From NCBI RefSeq assembly GCF_004339025.1, contig NZ_SMFT01000006.1, forward strand, positions 52,064-116,063: 64,000 bases of DNA, written 5' to 3'. This DNA comes from Volucribacter psittacicida (GTDB lineage: Bacteria > Pseudomonadota > Gammaproteobacteria > Enterobacterales > Pasteurellaceae). Each line of letters starts with the position of its first letter. Within the stretch, counting starts at the first letter, position 1. The translations under genes and the position numbers were made by a program. The notes beneath the pieces are model-generated. The model made no database searches. It was not told the origin of the DNA and saw nothing but the letters and a program-made list of their open reading frames with translations. Shown piece by piece: positions 1-10,743 of the stretch.

Positions 1-837
1 GTGTTAGAAAGCCAAGTTAAACGTGCTTTAGGCAAAAAAGCCAATACCGAGGCAAACCGTCAAGTAGCATTAAATTCAGTGATTGATGATATTTTAGTAC
101 AAAAAGCCATTCAAGATTCAGGGGTAAAAATTACCAATGCCCATATTGACGCAGTGATTGAAAATATTGCGGCTCAAAATGGCTTAACCTATGGTCAATT
201 TCTTGATGCGGTGGAATATCAAGGTATTGATATTCATAGTTATCGCCGCCAAATTGCCAATCAATTATTAATGGACGCCGTACGTCAACAAAATTTTGGG
301 CGTAATCTTGATGTCACAAGAGAGCAAGTAGAAAACCTCGCGGATAAAATGCTAAGTCAAGCCAAACAGGAAGGCAAACTTAAAGAAGTTACCGCACCAG
401 AATATGAAGTACGCCATATTTTATTAAAATTAAATCCTTTACTTAATGATAATCAAGCGAAAGCACAATTAAATCAAATTCGTGCCGATATTTTGGCAAA
501 TAAATTAACCTTTGCCCAAGCCGCTAAAGATTATTCTAAAGATTATCTTTCGGGAGCGAATGGCGGGAGCCTTGGTTATGCGTTGCCAGATATGTATGTC
601 CCAGCTTTCCAACAAGCTATTCTTAATACCAAGCAAGGTACAATTTCCCAACCCTTTAAAACAGAATTTGGCTGGCATATTTTAGAGGTTATTGGCAAAC
701 GTCAAAGTGATGTTACCGAAAATGCCTACCGCCAAAAAGCCTATGAACAATTAGTCAATGCCCAATTACAAGAAGAAGCACAAAATTGGGTTAAAGGCTT
801 ACGCCGTGGTGCGGATATAAAATATATCAATGATTAA
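1..837 (+). CDS. surA: Periplasmic chaperone and peptidyl-prolyl isomerase SurA (5' partial)
   Basis: SurA escorts unfolded outer-membrane proteins through the periplasm to the Bam complex. The visible 278 residues hold the N-terminal chaperone core and one parvulin PPIase domain (about residues 135-240, with the EVRHILLK and GGSLGY motifs). The protein closely resembles Haemophilus SurA, which also has a single recognisable parvulin domain. The GTG at base 1 is almost certainly an internal valine codon: family members have about 35-40 more N-terminal residues including a signal peptide, so the gene starts left of the window. It ends just before a hairpin terminator. Confidence 0.93.
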   Translation: MLESQVKRALGKKANTEANRQVALNSVIDDILVQKAIQDSGVKITNAHIDAVIENIAAQNGLTYGQFLDAVEYQGIDIHSYRRQIANQLLMDAVRQQNFGRNLDVTREQVENLADKMLSQAKQEGKLKEVTAPEYEVRHILLKLNPLLNDNQAKAQLNQIRADILANKLTFAQAAKDYSKDYLSGANGGSLGYALPDMYVPAFQQAILNTKQGTISQPFKTEFGWHILEVIGKRQSDVTENAYRQKAYEQLVNAQLQEEAQNWVKGLRRGADIKYIND

Positions 838-843
838 TCAAGA

Positions 844-867
844 GATCCCAGCTTAGCTGGGATTTTT
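844..867 (+). terminator. Rho-independent terminator after surA
   Basis: A perfect 8-bp stem, ATCCCAGC / GCTGGGAT, around a TTA loop is followed by a T run. It sits 7 bases after the surA stop codon and is followed immediately by a copy of the 106-bp dispersed repeat. Confidence 0.85.
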
Positions 868-972
868 ATAGTCGCCCCACTTTGACATGATACAGCGTTG
901 GTACGCTTCGCCATACTACTTGTACTGTCTTCGGCGTGCCGCCTTGTCTCATTTTTAATTGAAACGACTCTA
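867..972 (+). repeat. 106-bp palindromic MITE-like repeat, copy 1
   Basis: Begins TATAGTCG and ends CGACTCTA, one base off the ideal CGACTATA. The outer 20-22 bases form an imperfect inverted repeat and the inside is largely self-complementary. It has the same orientation and length as the copy at 24698-24803. A spurious reading frame crosses it; no gene is called there. Confidence 0.85.
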
Positions 973-1054
973 TTTCCCCTCCCCAACGTTTGTCAGCCGC
1001 CAGACTTTTGTTTTATAATTCAGCCCAAATCAATGAAGAAAAACTTATCATATT

Positions 1055-1909
1055 ATGAATACAAAAACCCATTTAGGTCATACCGCCCGTAAACGTTTTG
1101 GGCAGAATTTTTTACATGATCAACAGATTATCCAAAGTATTGTGGCGGCGATTTATCCGCAACCTGATCAGTTTTTACTTGAGATAGGCCCAGGTTTAGG
1201 GGCATTAACTGAACCTGTGGCAGAGCAGGTGAATCAACTTACGGTCATTGAATTAGACCGAGATTTAGCCAAGCGTTTACGTCATCATCCGTTTTTACAG
1301 CAAAAATTGCAGGTTATTGAAGCTGATGCGATGCAATTTGATTTTGCCCAACTGTTTGAACAACAGCAACTTGCCAGTAAGCAACAAAAAATTCGGGTAT
1401 TTGGTAATTTGCCTTATAACATTTCTACGCCCTTAATGTTTCATCTTTTTCAGTATCATCATCTTATCCAAGATATGCATTTTATGTTGCAAAAAGAGGT
1501 AGTAAAACGTTTATGTGCAAGTCCTAATAGCAAAGCATACGGACGTTTAACCATTATGGCACAATATTATTGCCAAGTAATGCCAGTCTTGGAAGTGCCA
1601 CCTTCTGCCTTTAAACCTGCTCCGAAAGTGGATTCTGCGGTGGTGCGTTTGGTACCACATCAACAATTACCTTACCCTGTAAAAGATATTGCTTGGTTAA
1701 ACCGCGTATGTAGCCAAGCCTTTAATCAACGGCGTAAAACCTTACGCAATGCTTTATCCCATTTATTTTCTGCGGAAAATCTGACCGCACTTGGTATTGA
1801 TTTAAATGCACGAGCGGAAAATTTAAGCATTGCGGATTATGCAAAATTAGCTAATTGGTTGGCGGATAATCCCCCTACTGAACAAGTTCAAGGGGCTTTG
1901 GAGGACTAA
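1055..1909 (+). CDS. rsmA: 16S rRNA dimethyladenosine transferase RsmA (KsgA)
   Basis: Dimethylates two adjacent adenines in the 3'-terminal helix of 16S rRNA, a late checkpoint in 30S subunit maturation, using S-adenosylmethionine. The 284-residue protein has the family start ([10 protein letters not shown]), the SAM-binding motif I ([11 protein letters not shown], about residues 42-52), the acidic motif (VIELD) and the catalytic NLPYNIS motif (about 113-119), followed by the C-terminal helical domain. Length is normal for the family. The stop codon overlaps the apaH start by one base (TAATG), so the two genes are translationally coupled; a ksgA-apaH pairing is common in gammaproteobacteria. 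Confidence 0.96.
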   Translation: MNTKTHLGHTARKRFGQNFLHDQQIIQSIVAAIYPQPDQFLLEIGPGLGALTEPVAEQVNQLTVIELDRDLAKRLRHHPFLQQKLQVIEADAMQFDFAQLFEQQQLASKQQKIRVFGNLPYNISTPLMFHLFQYHHLIQDMHFMLQKEVVKRLCASPNSKAYGRLTIMAQYYCQVMPVLEVPPSAFKPAPKVDSAVVRLVPHQQLPYPVKDIAWLNRVCSQAFNQRRKTLRNALSHLFSAENLTALGIDLNARAENLSIADYAKLANWLADNPPTEQVQGALED

Positions 1910-2733
1910 TGGCAACTTATTTTGTTGGCGATCTACAAGGTTGTTATGATGAATTACAATGCTTATTAGAGCAGGTCAAGTTTGATCCCAACCAAGATAA
2001 ACTCTATTTAGTGGGCGATTTGGTGGCTCGAGGCGATAAATCCTTGCAATGTTTACGCCTAGTAAAATCCCTTGGCAAATCGGCTCAAACTGTATTAGGC
2101 AATCACGATTTACATCTTATTGCCACCGCATTAGGTATTAAAAACATCAAAGCCAAAGATCGGGTTGAGGCGATTTTCGCTGCCCCTGATTTTGCGGAAT
2201 TAATAGATTGGTTACGTCAGCAACCTCTGTTAATCCATAGTCCACAACAAGATTTTGTGCTTAGCCACGCTGGTATTAGTCCACAATGGGATTTAGCCAC
2301 AGCCAAAGCCTGTGCCAAGGAAGTGGAGCAAGTGCTACAACAAGGCGATTATCAACAGCTTATTGCCCAAATGTACGATAATCAGCCTGATTATTGGTCA
2401 CCACAATTAACGGGCATTGAACGCTTACGTTATATTATTAATGCCTTTACCCGTATGCGTTTTTGTTATCCTGATGGTCGCCTTGATTTTGCTTGCAAAT
2501 TGCCGCCCCAACAAGCCCCTGCGCCTTTGCAACCTTGGTTTAAGCTCGCCAATCCTTTATATCAACAAACCAACCTTATTTTTGGGCATTGGGCAAGTTT
2601 AGCGGAAGTGGCAACCCCTAGCCATATTTATGCCTTAGATACAGGCTGTGTCTGGAATAATAAAATGACGATGCTACGCTGGGAAGATAAACAATATTTT
2701 GTGCAACCTGCATTAAAAGATTATAGCCATTAA
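1909..2733 (+). CDS. apaH: Diadenosine tetraphosphatase ApaH (symmetrical)
   Basis: Splits Ap4A symmetrically into two ADP, keeps dinucleoside polyphosphate levels low and can remove Np4 caps from RNA. This is a metallophosphoesterase: the metal-binding motifs are visible as [10 protein letters not shown] (about residues 7-16), [10 protein letters not shown] (37-46) and GNHDLH (64-69), with further histidines in SHAGI (119-123) and GHW (about 226-228). The 274 residues match the usual size. The start overlaps the rsmA stop by one base, and an HI_0552-family gene follows 20 bases downstream, so the three probably share a transcript. Confidence 0.95.
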   Translation: MATYFVGDLQGCYDELQCLLEQVKFDPNQDKLYLVGDLVARGDKSLQCLRLVKSLGKSAQTVLGNHDLHLIATALGIKNIKAKDRVEAIFAAPDFAELIDWLRQQPLLIHSPQQDFVLSHAGISPQWDLATAKACAKEVEQVLQQGDYQQLIAQMYDNQPDYWSPQLTGIERLRYIINAFTRMRFCYPDGRLDFACKLPPQQAPAPLQPWFKLANPLYQQTNLIFGHWASLAEVATPSHIYALDTGCVWNNKMTMLRWEDKQYFVQPALKDYSH

Positions 2734-2753
2734 ATTAAATAAGGAGGAAAGCG

Positions 2754-3380
2754 ATGTTATCCGCACAATCTTGTGAACTCTTTAATCAACCTTTCTTCCA
2801 ATTTGCTCAAATCAAAAAATTCCAACCCGAACGGCTACAATCCCTCAAGCAAGAGTATCAACAGGCTTGGCAACAATGGAAAGCTCTTATTCAACAAGTT
2901 TCCGCACAATTAGGCACACCTTTTACTAAGCCACATATTGAAAGCTGGACAAATGGCTGGCAAGTGCGGTCGCATTTTTTTGCGTTTTTTAAATATGAAT
3001 ATTATCAACATTCTGCCGCCATTTTATCGGTTATCCTGAATCGTCGCCGTTTGCAAGTTTGCCTAGATTGGCATAGCTATCGAGCTAACCGCTCACAATT
3101 TACCCTTGAGCAATATAATCAATGGCTTGAACAACTGGATTATCAACAATATGGCGATTTTGAAATTTGGCGAGGCGATGACAGTGAATATAATGATTTT
3201 CCTCTGGTAAAAAACCTTTCGCCAGAACAGTTCATTCTGCCCCAACCCCAAGATTTTTATTGTATTGGCAAAAATTGTGAAAAAGCCCAATTAGATCATA
3301 TTGATAGCCAACAATTTATTTGCCAGACCATTCGCCAATTATTGCCCTTATATGAAAAATGTCATCAAGCTGTTCGTTAG
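2754..3380 (+). CDS. HI_0552-family protein of unknown function
   Basis: A 208-residue soluble protein rich in Gln, Tyr and Trp, with no signal peptide or membrane segment. From memory it resembles the Pasteurellaceae-restricted family typified by H. influenzae HI_0552, which lies directly after apaH in that species too; both position and composition support this. A good ribosome site (AAGGAGGAAA) lies 6-7 bases before the ATG. A USS (AAGTGCGGT) is embedded at 2962-2970. The 3' end is close to glnE, so it may be cotranscribed. No catalytic motif was recognised, and the family's function is unknown to me. Confidence 0.75.
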   Translation: MLSAQSCELFNQPFFQFAQIKKFQPERLQSLKQEYQQAWQQWKALIQQVSAQLGTPFTKPHIESWTNGWQVRSHFFAFFKYEYYQHSAAILSVILNRRRLQVCLDWHSYRANRSQFTLEQYNQWLEQLDYQQYGDFEIWRGDDSEYNDFPLVKNLSPEQFILPQPQDFYCIGKNCEKAQLDHIDSQQFICQTIRQLLPLYEKCHQAVR

Positions 3381-3397
3381 CTTTCACAGGAAGTATT

Positions 3398-6304
3398 ATG
3401 TTAAACAACATCGCACAACAAAAATTTCATCAACTGTTACAACATCATTTTATTGAACCTGATTGCCTCGCCTTGCTCACACCGCAGGCAGAAACTTCAT
3501 TTATTTATGCCATACAACAATCCGACTTTGTGTTTGATTGTTTACATAAACAAGGGGATTTTTTCCGCCAAATTTTACAACAGCCCATTCAATTTGAAGA
3601 TTGCCAACATTATTTTGAACGCTTGCAAAAACAGCTACAACCGCTTACAGAGGAAGAGCAACTCGCTCGGTTATTACGCCAATTTCGTTATCAAGAATTA
3701 GCAAAACTCAGCTATTGTCAAAGCCTTAACCTTGCCAGCGTTGAACAAATTTTTATTCGCTTATCTGAATTGGCAGAAGCTTGTATTATCGCTTGTCGTG
3801 ATTGGTTATATCAGCAACTTTGCCAACAATTTGGCACACCTACTAATGCACAAGGCATAGCTCAACCGCTACTTATTCTTGGTATGGGAAAACTGGGTGG
3901 CAAAGAGCTAAATTTTTCCTCCGATATTGACCTGATTTTTACTTATCCAGAAACAGGAGAAACACAAGGGGCAAGACGGAGTATAGATAATCAGAAATTT
4001 TTTACCAAATTAGGGCAACGCTTAATTAACGCCCTTGACCAACGTACACCCGATGGTTTTGTTTACCGCACAGATATGCGGTTACGCCCTTTCGGCGATA
4101 GCGGTGCTTTGGTGCTTAGTTTTAATGCGATGGAAACCTATTACCAAGAACAAGGGCGAGATTGGGAACGCTATGCTATGATCAAAGCCAGAATACTGGG
4201 AGCAGATAAAAATTGCCCTTATCAAGGGCAACTACGCCAATTATTACGCCCTTTTATTTATCGCCGTTACATTGATTTTAGTGCCATTCAATCGCTACGA
4301 GAAATGAAAGGCAAAATTGAACGAGAAATTAGACGGCGTGGTTTAACCGACAATATCAAATTAGGGGCAGGCGGTATCCGAGAAATTGAATTTATTGCTC
4401 AAGTATTCCAATTAATTCGTGGTGGGCGAGAGGTAAGCCTGCAACAACAAAGTATTCTGGCAATTTTACCGCAACTGAGTAAACTCGGTTTATTAACCCC
4501 TGATGAAAGCCAACAATTACAACAAGCCTATTTATTTTTACGCCACGTGGAAAATGTGCTACAAGCCATTAATGACCAACAAACTCAAACCTTACCAAGC
4601 AATCCACAGGATCAACAGCGTTTAGTGCGAGCCTGTGCCAAATTCAAACAGGGCAATGAATCACAAGGCATTATTGAGCAACAATATCCTATTTCGGATT
4701 GGCAGAGTTTTTACCAAGTATTACAACAGCATCAACAAAAAGTGCGGTCGGTTTTTGATCAATTAATTGGTAACGAACCGCAAAAACCTGAGCCTGATAA
4801 CCTTGCCCCTTGGCAAGATGCGTTTGAAGAAGAGCTTGATCCGCAACAATTTCTCCAGTTATTACCCACTGATGAAAGCCAGTCCCTTGAGGATATTCAA
4901 CCATTACTTAACCGACTTCATCAATTTAAACAAGAAAGCGAACGCCGCCCAATGGGTAATCGAGGTAGAGAAGTGCTAAATCAGCTTATGCCTAAATTGT
5001 TACAACAAATATTTAGCCATAAAAACTACCGCACTTTATTGCCACGTATTCTCAACATTATTGAGAAAACCCTTACTCGCACCACTTATTTAGAATTATT
5101 ATTGGAAAATCCCGCCGCACTTCACCGTTTATTACAACTTTGTGCAAAATCCCAACTGATTGCAGAACAAGTGGCACGCCACCCTATTTTGCTTGATGAA
5201 TTATTGGATCAAAAAGCCTTACTCAATTTGCCCGCATTTGAACAATATCCTGCTGAGTTACAACAATATTTACTCCGCTTACCGCAAGATGATGAAGAAC
5301 AATTTATTGATGCCCTACGTCAATTTAAAAATGCCGCATTATTTCACGTTGCTTGTGCAGATATTCTTGCCATTTTGCCTGTGATGAAAGTGAGCGATCA
5401 TCTCACCTTCTTAGCGGAAGCCATTATTGAAGCGGTAGTCAATCTCGCTTGGCAACAACTGAGCCAACGCTATGGTGTTCCTGATCATTTAACGGATAAC
5501 CAACGCCAATTTTTGGTTATCGGCTATGGCAAATTGGGCGGGATTGAATTGGGCTACAAATCCGATCTGGATTTAGTCTTTCTCTATGATGCCCCTACTG
5601 ACGGGCAAACCATTGGCGGCAAAAAATCCATTGATAGCACCCAATTTTATCTAAGACTGGCTAAAAAAATCATCAGTATTTTTAATATCAACACCAGTGC
5701 TGGTGTGCTTTACGATGTAGATATGCGATTGCGTCCCTCAGGCGAATCAGGATTATTAGTTAGCAGCCTCAATGCCTTTGAACATTATCAACGCCACGAG
5801 GCTTGGACATGGGAAAGCCAAGCCCTTGTGCGGAGCCGAGCCGTTTATGGCGAGCCTGAATTACGCCAACGCTTTGAACAAATTCGTACCGCCGTCTTGG
5901 CGATGCCTAGAGATCAAAACAAACTCAAACAAGATGTACGAGAAATGCGAGAAAAAATGTATCAGCATTTAGCCAACAAAGATCAAAGCCAGTTTAACCT
6001 GAAAAAAGATCCTGGTGGGATAACCGATATTGAATTTATCGCACAATATTTAGTGCTAGCCCATAGCCCACAAAACCCAAGTTTAGCTCAATGGTCGGAT
6101 AATGTGCGTATTTTTGACATTATGGCACAATACCAAGTGATTAGCCTTGATTGTGCGGAAAAATTGAAAGAATGTTATACCAGCTTACGCAACCAAATTC
6201 ATCATTTGAATTTATTAGGTTTACCCTCTATGGTGAGTGCGGAACAATTTGTCTGGCAACGTGATTTTATCCAACAACTTTGGCAACGGCTGTTTAATGA
6301 ATAA
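3398..6304 (+). CDS. glnE: Bifunctional glutamine synthetase adenylyltransferase/deadenylase GlnE
   Basis: Adenylylates glutamine synthetase when nitrogen is plentiful and reverses this when it is scarce. Two nucleotidyltransferase domains are plain: [24 protein letters not shown] near residue 162 (deadenylylase half) and [24 protein letters not shown] near residue 708 (adenylylase half), each followed by a helical regulatory region. The ATG at 3398 is chosen because a ribosome site (CACAGGAAG) precedes it and family proteins begin near there; an upstream in-frame ATG at 3359 would overlap the preceding gene. The product is 968 residues, slightly longer than typical (about 945). Two USS copies lie inside the gene (about 4740 and 5028). 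Confidence 0.94.
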   Translation: MLNNIAQQKFHQLLQHHFIEPDCLALLTPQAETSFIYAIQQSDFVFDCLHKQGDFFRQILQQPIQFEDCQHYFERLQKQLQPLTEEEQLARLLRQFRYQELAKLSYCQSLNLASVEQIFIRLSELAEACIIACRDWLYQQLCQQFGTPTNAQGIAQPLLILGMGKLGGKELNFSSDIDLIFTYPETGETQGARRSIDNQKFFTKLGQRLINALDQRTPDGFVYRTDMRLRPFGDSGALVLSFNAMETYYQEQGRDWERYAMIKARILGADKNCPYQGQLRQLLRPFIYRRYIDFSAIQSLREMKGKIEREIRRRGLTDNIKLGAGGIREIEFIAQVFQLIRGGREVSLQQQSILAILPQLSKLGLLTPDESQQLQQAYLFLRHVENVLQAINDQQTQTLPSNPQDQQRLVRACAKFKQGNESQGIIEQQYPISDWQSFYQVLQQHQQKVRSVFDQLIGNEPQKPEPDNLAPWQDAFEEELDPQQFLQLLPTDESQSLEDIQPLLNRLHQFKQESERRPMGNRGREVLNQLMPKLLQQIFSHKNYRTLLPRILNIIEKTLTRTTYLELLLENPAALHRLLQLCAKSQLIAEQVARHPILLDELLDQKALLNLPAFEQYPAELQQYLLRLPQDDEEQFIDALRQFKNAALFHVACADILAILPVMKVSDHLTFLAEAIIEAVVNLAWQQLSQRYGVPDHLTDNQRQFLVIGYGKLGGIELGYKSDLDLVFLYDAPTDGQTIGGKKSIDSTQFYLRLAKKIISIFNINTSAGVLYDVDMRLRPSGESGLLVSSLNAFEHYQRHEAWTWESQALVRSRAVYGEPELRQRFEQIRTAVLAMPRDQNKLKQDVREMREKMYQHLANKDQSQFNLKKDPGGITDIEFIAQYLVLAHSPQNPSLAQWSDNVRIFDIMAQYQVISLDCAEKLKECYTSLRNQIHHLNLLGLPSMVSAEQFVWQRDFIQQLWQRLFNE

Positions 6305-6327
6305 AATTCTGCTTGCAAAACCATTAA

Positions 6328-6366
6328 AATGAATATAAATTCAATTTTAATGAATAAATATAAAGA
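6328..6366 (+). promoter_or_regulatory. Tandem ArgR boxes upstream of argA
   Basis: Box 1 (6328-6345) fits the ARG-box consensus WNTGAATWWWWATTCANW at every position, with core TGAATATAAATTCA. Three bases later, box 2 (6349-6366) has an intact left half (TGAAT) and a degenerate right half. Two boxes separated by 3 bp is the classic operator layout for hexameric ArgR. The end of box 2 lies 11 bases before the argA start, so binding should block transcription when arginine is high. Confidence 0.75.
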
Positions 6367-6377
6367 TAGAGGATCTT

Positions 6378-7703
6378 ATGCGTAGTACAGAATTAGTACA
6401 ATGGTTTCGTCAATCCACCCCTTATGTCAATATTCATCGTGGCAAAACCTTTGTGATTATGCTGGATGGCGACAGCATTGCAAGCCCCAATTTTATTAAT
6501 ATCATCAATGATATTAGCTTATTGCATAGCTTAGGGATCAAATTGGTGATTGTCTTTGGGGCAAGACATCAAATTAACCAACAATTAGCTCAACAGGGAA
6601 TAGATTGCCTTTATCATAAAAATATCCGCATTACCGATCATCAAACCCTCACATTCGTCAAACAAGTGGTGGGCAGTTTACAATACGACATTACCGCTCG
6701 TTTATCCCTACGCCCCCATAATGCTCCTCTCATCAATGTGGTAAGCAGTAATTTTATCCTTGCTCAACCTATTGGCGTTGATGACGGCGTAGATTATATG
6801 CTCACAGGCAAATTACGCCGCATTAACAGCGAAAGTATCCAACAGCAACTGGCACAAAACGCCATTGTGTTGGTTAGCCCAATCGCTCCCTCAGTAACAG
6901 GCGAAACCTTTAATCTTCCCTTTGAAGAAATTGCCACCCAAATCGCCATAAAAATCAAAGCCGAAAAATTGATTGGTTTTTGTGAACAACAAGGCATTTT
7001 GGATCAAAATCAACAAGTTATTGCCGATCTCTTACCGCAACAAGCGGAATTACACTTACAACAGCTTATTCAACAAGGGCAATATCACAGCTCACAAGCA
7101 CGTTTTCTTCAATCCGCCATTGAGGCTTGTAGAGCAGGGGTCAAACGTTGCCATTTACTCAGCCACGCCGAAGACGGCTCCTTATTGCAAGAGCTATTTT
7201 CACGAGATGGGATTGGGACTCAGCTTTCTATGGAAAGCTCAGAAACCGTCCGCATTGCCACCGCTCAAGATATTGCAGGTATGCTTGAACTGATCCACCC
7301 ACTAGAACAACAAGGTATCTTAGTCAAACGTTCTCGTGAGCAATTAGAAATGGAAATCGGCCATTACAGCATTATTGAACGTGATGGCACAATTATCGCC
7401 TGTGCCGCCTTAAATCTTTATCCGCAAGAAAAAATGGCAGAAATGGCTTGTGTTGCCGTCCACCCCGATTACCGCAATTCCGCTCGTGGCGATATTCTCC
7501 TTGAAGCAATCCAAAAACGGGCCAAACAACAGGGCATAGAACACCTCTTTGTCCTCACCACTCGCACCGTCCACTGGTTCCAAGAACGAGGTTTCCGCCT
7601 CGCCAACCTCAACGATCTTCCGGAACAAAAACGCCAACATTACAACCACCAACGGCGTTCAAAAATCCTGATTAAGCCATTATTTGAGCAAGAAAATAAT
7701 TGA
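6378..7703 (+). CDS. argA: N-acetylglutamate synthase ArgA
   Basis: Catalyses the first step of arginine synthesis, acetyl-CoA plus glutamate to N-acetylglutamate. The 441-residue protein has an N-terminal amino-acid-kinase-like domain (about residues 20-280, the arginine-sensing part in bacterial enzymes) and a C-terminal GNAT acetyltransferase domain (about 290-430, including [25 protein letters not shown] split across the CoA-binding loop). Start and size agree with the E. coli enzyme (443 residues). ArgR boxes precede the gene, and a USS-pair hairpin terminator follows. It is the last conserved gene before the Zorya island. Confidence 0.95.
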   Translation: MRSTELVQWFRQSTPYVNIHRGKTFVIMLDGDSIASPNFINIINDISLLHSLGIKLVIVFGARHQINQQLAQQGIDCLYHKNIRITDHQTLTFVKQVVGSLQYDITARLSLRPHNAPLINVVSSNFILAQPIGVDDGVDYMLTGKLRRINSESIQQQLAQNAIVLVSPIAPSVTGETFNLPFEEIATQIAIKIKAEKLIGFCEQQGILDQNQQVIADLLPQQAELHLQQLIQQGQYHSSQARFLQSAIEACRAGVKRCHLLSHAEDGSLLQELFSRDGIGTQLSMESSETVRIATAQDIAGMLELIHPLEQQGILVKRSREQLEMEIGHYSIIERDGTIIACAALNLYPQEKMAEMACVAVHPDYRNSARGDILLEAIQKRAKQQGIEHLFVLTTRTVHWFQERGFRLANLNDLPEQKRQHYNHQRRSKILIKPLFEQENN

Positions 7704-7748
7704 AAAACTGACCGCACTTTTTATAGACAAAAGTGCGGTCAGTTTTTG
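7703..7748. terminator. Inverted USS pair acting as a bidirectional terminator
   Basis: An 18-bp perfect stem, AAAAACTGACCGCACTTT with its complement, flanks a 9-base loop and has A/T tracts on both sides. Each arm carries a complete USS core. Such inverted USS pairs often serve as terminators in Pasteurellaceae; here it can serve both argA and the convergent zorD. Confidence 0.85.
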
Positions 7749-7767
7749 AAAAATATAAAACCCCCTA

Positions 7768-10743
7768 TTATTTAGCAAATAAAGAGGAAAACTCTTCGTA
7801 TAGGTTTGTATCATTTGAGTTTTCAACTATTGCGTTGCTTAAATCAACTTTCTTATTAAGCAGGCGATTTAACTGTAAATCAAAGGAAATAGCATTAGGA
7901 TGTAATGCCATTGGTAAATAAACATTAACCGTTTTTGTTTGACCAATTCGATAAACCCTATCGGTGGCTTGTGCCTCTTTCGCTGGATTCCAATGCCTTT
8001 CTAGGTGAATAACATTATTTGCTCCTACAACCGTTAAACCAACACCTGCAGCAATAGGAGATATAATTAAAATATTAAACCCTTCTTTTGCTTGAAAGTT
8101 ATCAATAATAGATTTTCTTGTTTTTTTATTTGCTTTTTTAGATACTGCTTGAATTTCACCATTAATTATATCAACAATTATCTTATATTTTTGAGCAATA
8201 AGTGCGGTTAAATATGACTGAATAATTTTAGTTTCGACAAAAATAATCGCTTTTTCTTTTTTCTCTCTTATTAAATCTAAAATTGATAACAAAGTTTTTA
8301 TTTTTACGGAAGTGAATGCATTATTAACAATATTTTTATCATTAATATTTAGGTGATGATGAATACTTGTTACTTTTAACTCTCTTAAACTTGATAAAAT
8401 TAACTTTCTTTTATCCTCAATATCACATTGGTTAACTTTCTCAATGATTTCATTATAAGCATAAAGTTGTTGGCTTTTCATTTCTGTAGCAAGAATTGGA
8501 AGAAAATGTTTATCCTGATCTTGCTCATCACCAGTATAAATTATTTTATTTGGCAAGCCTTTAAGATTTTCCTCTTTTGTTCGTCTTAGCATAAAATTTC
8601 CAACTTTATGTCTAAGCCGCTTACCTATTTCAATTTTCTTAGCAAAAACTTCTTCATTTTTAGCGGAAATAATAGGTTGAATATATTGTTCTCTAAAATC
8701 TTGCCAGGCACCTAAGAGCCCTGGTGTAGCCGTATCCATTAAACACCAAAAATCTTTTAAGCTATTTTCAACAGGTGTACCTGTGGCAAGTAATTTAAAA
8801 TCCGCTTTTAACCCTTTTGCGGCTCTTGTTGCCAAGGTATTTGGATTTTTTAAATTTTGAGCTTCATCAAAGATCACCATTCCCCAGTCAACCAATGCAA
8901 GGGAAAATTGATAATCTCTTAAAGTTTGATAGGTTGTAAGTACTAAACGAGATGGCATATCTAATCTATTGATAGAATAACCATTACCTATTTTTAAAGA
9001 ATAAGTTAATTTTTCTAAATCAACATTATTATCTTCTTCTAAAATAGCCTTTGTTTCTTTTTGATTATGTACTTTAAATCGTTTTAAATCAGCTTCAGCT
9101 TGTAAAATAATAACATCTTTAAAAGGCGATTTAATAAAAGTTTTATCAATTTCATCTCGCCAATTCTCTAATAAACTTAAAGGGGCGACAATAAGAATTG
9201 GCTTTTTAGTTTTATCCTGTTTTTCACATCGGCAATATTGTTCGTGTATGGCAACTAAGGTCATATAAGTTTTTCCTAGCCCCATATCGTCTGCCAATAA
9301 TGCGCCTTTGGTATTTGTTATGTGTGCTAATAACCAATGAATACCTTCTTCTTGATGAAGATAAGGTGTTCTTTTTAAATTATCTCTCTCAAAACGTTGT
9401 TGTTGAATATCTAAGTTATGCCTATGTTCATAATCAGAAAATCCCATTTCATCATCATTCTTTTCTATATCTATAACTATCGTTTCTTTTTTGTGGTTGT
9501 TTTCTTGGTTCTCTTGATTATCTAATTGGGAATCAAATGAAAATTTATTTTTTAATTTATTAAGTGTTTCTTCTACTTCTTCACGATCTGATATATCAAT
9601 CTCACGATTTTCTACCTTTAAAATCTGAGCATTTGCTTCATAGGTTTTTGTAATATCATTTTCAATGTCATTTAATTGTGCAATATCTTTGATAATATTA
9701 TTTAATACTTTGACTGATTCTATTTTTCCTTGTTGATAAAACCAGTCAATATTTGATTTCTCTACTTCGCCAGCATAAAAATGAGAAAACTTTTCAGCAC
9801 CATAGGCTCGTAAAGAAAAACCTAGATCTAAATCAATCAAGGAGGCATCTAAATAAGCAGAAGGTGAAGCAATAAAATGTGTTACTTGCTCTTTTGTTAT
9901 TTGCTTTTTACTTAGAATCTCCTGCATTGCTTCTAACTGTTTTGGTTCAAATAAGACTATCTTTTTATTTACCCTTAATAGGCAAGTATTATTTTGTGAT
10001 AATTGTCCTGTACGCTGTCTTATTTCTTCAATATCAATATTTCTTATATTAGGAATTAATTCTAAACTACCATCAGGTAAAGTTTGCATCGCAACACCAA
10101 TAGAATTGGGTTTAAGTACTTCAATATCATTATTATCAAAATGTCGAAGATCTACCGGCATTCCGTTCTTTCTTGCTAATTGTAATTGATACACTAATTG
10201 AGCATTTTCATATTCATTATATTGAGATAAGGGTAAATTTTGATGGCAATGTAAAGCATATAGTGCTTGCCAATCAGCCAAATTTAAGCGATAAATTTCA
10301 TTGTCACTGATTTTTAAGAAAGGACCTGTTAATTCATACTGAAAAATTTTTTGTCCATCTTCCATAATCAAAATATAGTTTACTCTGAAGGAAGCCTGTG
10401 AAATTTTATTGTGAATATTTGCTTCATATTGCCCTTTAAATAGAGGTGGGAAATCGAATAACTGAGCAAAATCATCACTTAATGATGCGATTGTTTCAGA
10501 ATTTACTGTAAAACCATTAGGTATTTTAGTAGCAAGTTCTCGATCATAGAGATCTTTTAAATAAGCATATTGTGCTGCAAATAATGAATTATTAAGAATA
10601 TAGTTTTCTAGAGAATCATTGACTTCAGGTGGTAAAACAAAATTTATTCCCTCAGCAATATTAATCTTATCAATTTTCCATTTAATATTATTTAAATGAC
10701 TATGTTTATCAAATAGTTCTTTAATCCACTCTAATACTTTCAT
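7768..10743 (-). CDS. zorD: Zorya type I protein ZorD, SNF2-family helicase
   Basis: Final gene of a type I Zorya operon. In the known system ZorD is a DNA-activated ATPase/translocase thought to act on invading phage DNA after the ZorAB membrane motor senses infection. The 991-residue protein has an N-terminal half with no motif I recognise, then a complete SNF2/superfamily-2 core: motif I DDMGLGKT (about 485-492), motif II DEAQ (626-629), motif III TGTP (655-658), motif V around 894-920, and motif VI QATDRVYRIGQ (925-935). A highly charged, Asn/Glu-rich linker (about 400-445) separates the halves. The start codon abuts the zorC stop. One USS copy (near 8200) lies inside; base use is AT-rich. 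Confidence 0.92.
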   Translation of the reverse strand: MKVLEWIKELFDKHSHLNNIKWKIDKINIAEGINFVLPPEVNDSLENYILNNSLFAAQYAYLKDLYDRELATKIPNGFTVNSETIASLSDDFAQLFDFPPLFKGQYEANIHNKISQASFRVNYILIMEDGQKIFQYELTGPFLKISDNEIYRLNLADWQALYALHCHQNLPLSQYNEYENAQLVYQLQLARKNGMPVDLRHFDNNDIEVLKPNSIGVAMQTLPDGSLELIPNIRNIDIEEIRQRTGQLSQNNTCLLRVNKKIVLFEPKQLEAMQEILSKKQITKEQVTHFIASPSAYLDASLIDLDLGFSLRAYGAEKFSHFYAGEVEKSNIDWFYQQGKIESVKVLNNIIKDIAQLNDIENDITKTYEANAQILKVENREIDISDREEVEETLNKLKNKFSFDSQLDNQENQENNHKKETIVIDIEKNDDEMGFSDYEHRHNLDIQQQRFERDNLKRTPYLHQEEGIHWLLAHITNTKGALLADDMGLGKTYMTLVAIHEQYCRCEKQDKTKKPILIVAPLSLLENWRDEIDKTFIKSPFKDVIILQAEADLKRFKVHNQKETKAILEEDNNVDLEKLTYSLKIGNGYSINRLDMPSRLVLTTYQTLRDYQFSLALVDWGMVIFDEAQNLKNPNTLATRAAKGLKADFKLLATGTPVENSLKDFWCLMDTATPGLLGAWQDFREQYIQPIISAKNEEVFAKKIEIGKRLRHKVGNFMLRRTKEENLKGLPNKIIYTGDEQDQDKHFLPILATEMKSQQLYAYNEIIEKVNQCDIEDKRKLILSSLRELKVTSIHHHLNINDKNIVNNAFTSVKIKTLLSILDLIREKKEKAIIFVETKIIQSYLTALIAQKYKIIVDIINGEIQAVSKKANKKTRKSIIDNFQAKEGFNILIISPIAAGVGLTVVGANNVIHLERHWNPAKEAQATDRVYRIGQTKTVNVYLPMALHPNAISFDLQLNRLLNKKVDLSNAIVENSNDTNLYEEFSSLFAK

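Noticed and set aside
898..1092. 64-codon frame upstream of rsmA
   Set aside because: Most of it lies in the 106-bp repeat and it overlaps the rsmA start in another frame. It has no ribosome site and no family features.
7768..10743. Reading the SNF2 helicase as part of a DISARM or restriction system
   Set aside because: No methyltransferase, phospholipase-D or DUF1998-type gene is nearby, while the MotA/MotB-like and EH-signature neighbours define type I Zorya.
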